Below are positions 6,093-6,435 of a DNA stretch of 6,435 nucleotides, piece by piece. A model generated the notes under the pieces. It saw only the letters and a list, made by a program, of their open reading frames with translations, made no database searches and was not told where the DNA came from. Both the position numbers and the translations under genes were made by a program. Numbering within the stretch: the first letter of the stretch is position 1; every line of letters begins with the position of its first letter. Origin of the DNA: Burkholderiales bacterium (GTDB lineage Bacteria > Pseudomonadota > Gammaproteobacteria > Burkholderiales > Burkholderiaceae_C); the NCBI GenBank assembly GCA_013205525.1, contig JABMMR010000211.1, positions 1 through 6,435 on the forward strand, written 5' to 3'.

Positions 6093-6434
6093 TTAGAACT
6101 GCAAGCCGGCAGCGCGCGCGGCATTGGCCAGGGCTTTGACGCGGCCGTGATAGGCAAAGCCTGCTCGGTCGAAGGCAACTTTCTCAACACCAGCCGCTTT
6201 GGCTTTTTCGGCGATGCGGGTGCCAACCACTTCGGCTGCTGATTGGTTGCCGCCTTTGCCTACTGCACCCAAGCTCTTGCGCACATCGACTTCAGCTGAA
6301 GAGGCAGTCGCCAACACTTTGGTGCCGTCGCCAGAGATAACTGAGGCGTAGATATGCAAATTGGTACGGTTGACCGTTAAGCGAGCAACGCCTTGCGTGG
6401 CAATGCGAATACGGGTTTGGCGGGAGCGGCGGAT
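6093..6434 (-). CDS. rplR: 50S ribosomal protein L18, 5' end missing
   Basis: This is the C-terminal 113 residues of L18, which binds 5S rRNA and joins it to the 50S subunit. Reading from the window edge gives [20 protein letters not shown], then [40 protein letters not shown] and the terminal [20 protein letters not shown] block ending AGLQF. The usual family length is about 117-122 residues, so roughly eight or nine N-terminal residues including the start lie beyond position 6435. The apparent start TTG at 6359 is internal: the upstream codons are open and conserved. The gene is 18 nt ahead of rpsE; rplF would be expected next upstream. Confidence 0.98.
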   Translation of the reverse strand: MRRSRQTRIRIATQGVARLTVNRTNLHIYASVISGDGTKVLATASSAEVDVRKSLGAVGKGGNQSAAEVVGTRIAEKAKAAGVEKVAFDRAGFAYHGRVKALANAARAAGLQF

Positions 6435-6435
6435 A

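Noticed and set aside
5673..6242. 189-codon plus-strand open frame opposite rpsE and rplR
   Set aside because: It lies entirely antisense to two highly conserved ribosomal genes, has no recognisable domain, and reflects codon bias of the real genes.
6357..6359. TTG as the start of rplR
   Set aside because: The frame stays open to the window edge and the upstream codons encode the conserved L18 N-terminal region, so the gene is truncated by the window, not started here.
1..6435. Mobile element, CRISPR array, defence or other novel gene system
   Set aside because: Every protein-coding region is a recognised core gene in the expected order. I see no transposase, tandem spacer array, integration site or unexplained gene.

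Overview
This window is the distal part of a bacterial ribosomal-protein supercluster (spc operon running into the alpha operon). Every supported gene lies on the minus strand, so transcription runs from position 6435 towards 1. The proteins look betaproteobacterial, most likely Burkholderiales and probably Comamonadaceae. I base this on remembered family sequence for RpoA, SecY and IF-1, and on infA sitting between secY and rpmJ. Base composition looks only a little above half GC by eye, which is low for that family. I could not run a search, so the family-level assignment is an inference.

In transcription order the genes are rplR (L18, 5' end cut by the window edge), rpsE (S5), rpmD (L30), rplO (L15), secY (translocon channel), infA (IF-1), rpmJ (L36, 37 codons), rpsM (S13), rpsK (S11), rpsD (S4, GTG start), rpoA (RNA polymerase alpha), rplQ (L17), and then the 5' half of an initiator tRNA-fMet gene cut by the left edge. 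All protein genes look intact apart from the truncated rplR. No frameshift, insertion sequence, CRISPR array or foreign gene is visible.

The upstream half is tightly packed, with gaps of 8 to 28 nt: rplR-rpsE 18, rpsE-rpmD 14, rpmD-rplO 9, rplO-secY 27, secY-infA 8, rpmJ-rpsM 28, rpsM-rpsK 12. Four gaps are larger: infA-rpmJ 67 nt, rpsK-rpsD 83 nt, rpsD-rpoA 105 nt and rpoA-rplQ 91 nt. Each of these four contains at least one inverted repeat able to form an RNA hairpin on the coding strand. They are the most interesting unexplained structure here and are candidate sites of attenuation, mRNA processing or S4-type autoregulation. No gene-free stretch exceeds about 105 bases.

The genes jointly supply 30S proteins (S4, S5, S11, S13), 50S proteins (L15, L17, L18, L30, L36), an initiation factor, the initiator tRNA, the membrane-insertion channel and the transcription enzyme's assembly scaffold. 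This is core, vertically inherited growth machinery. I find no credible new multi-gene system. The points worth a second look are the structured gaps, the GTG starts and the tRNA at the edge.
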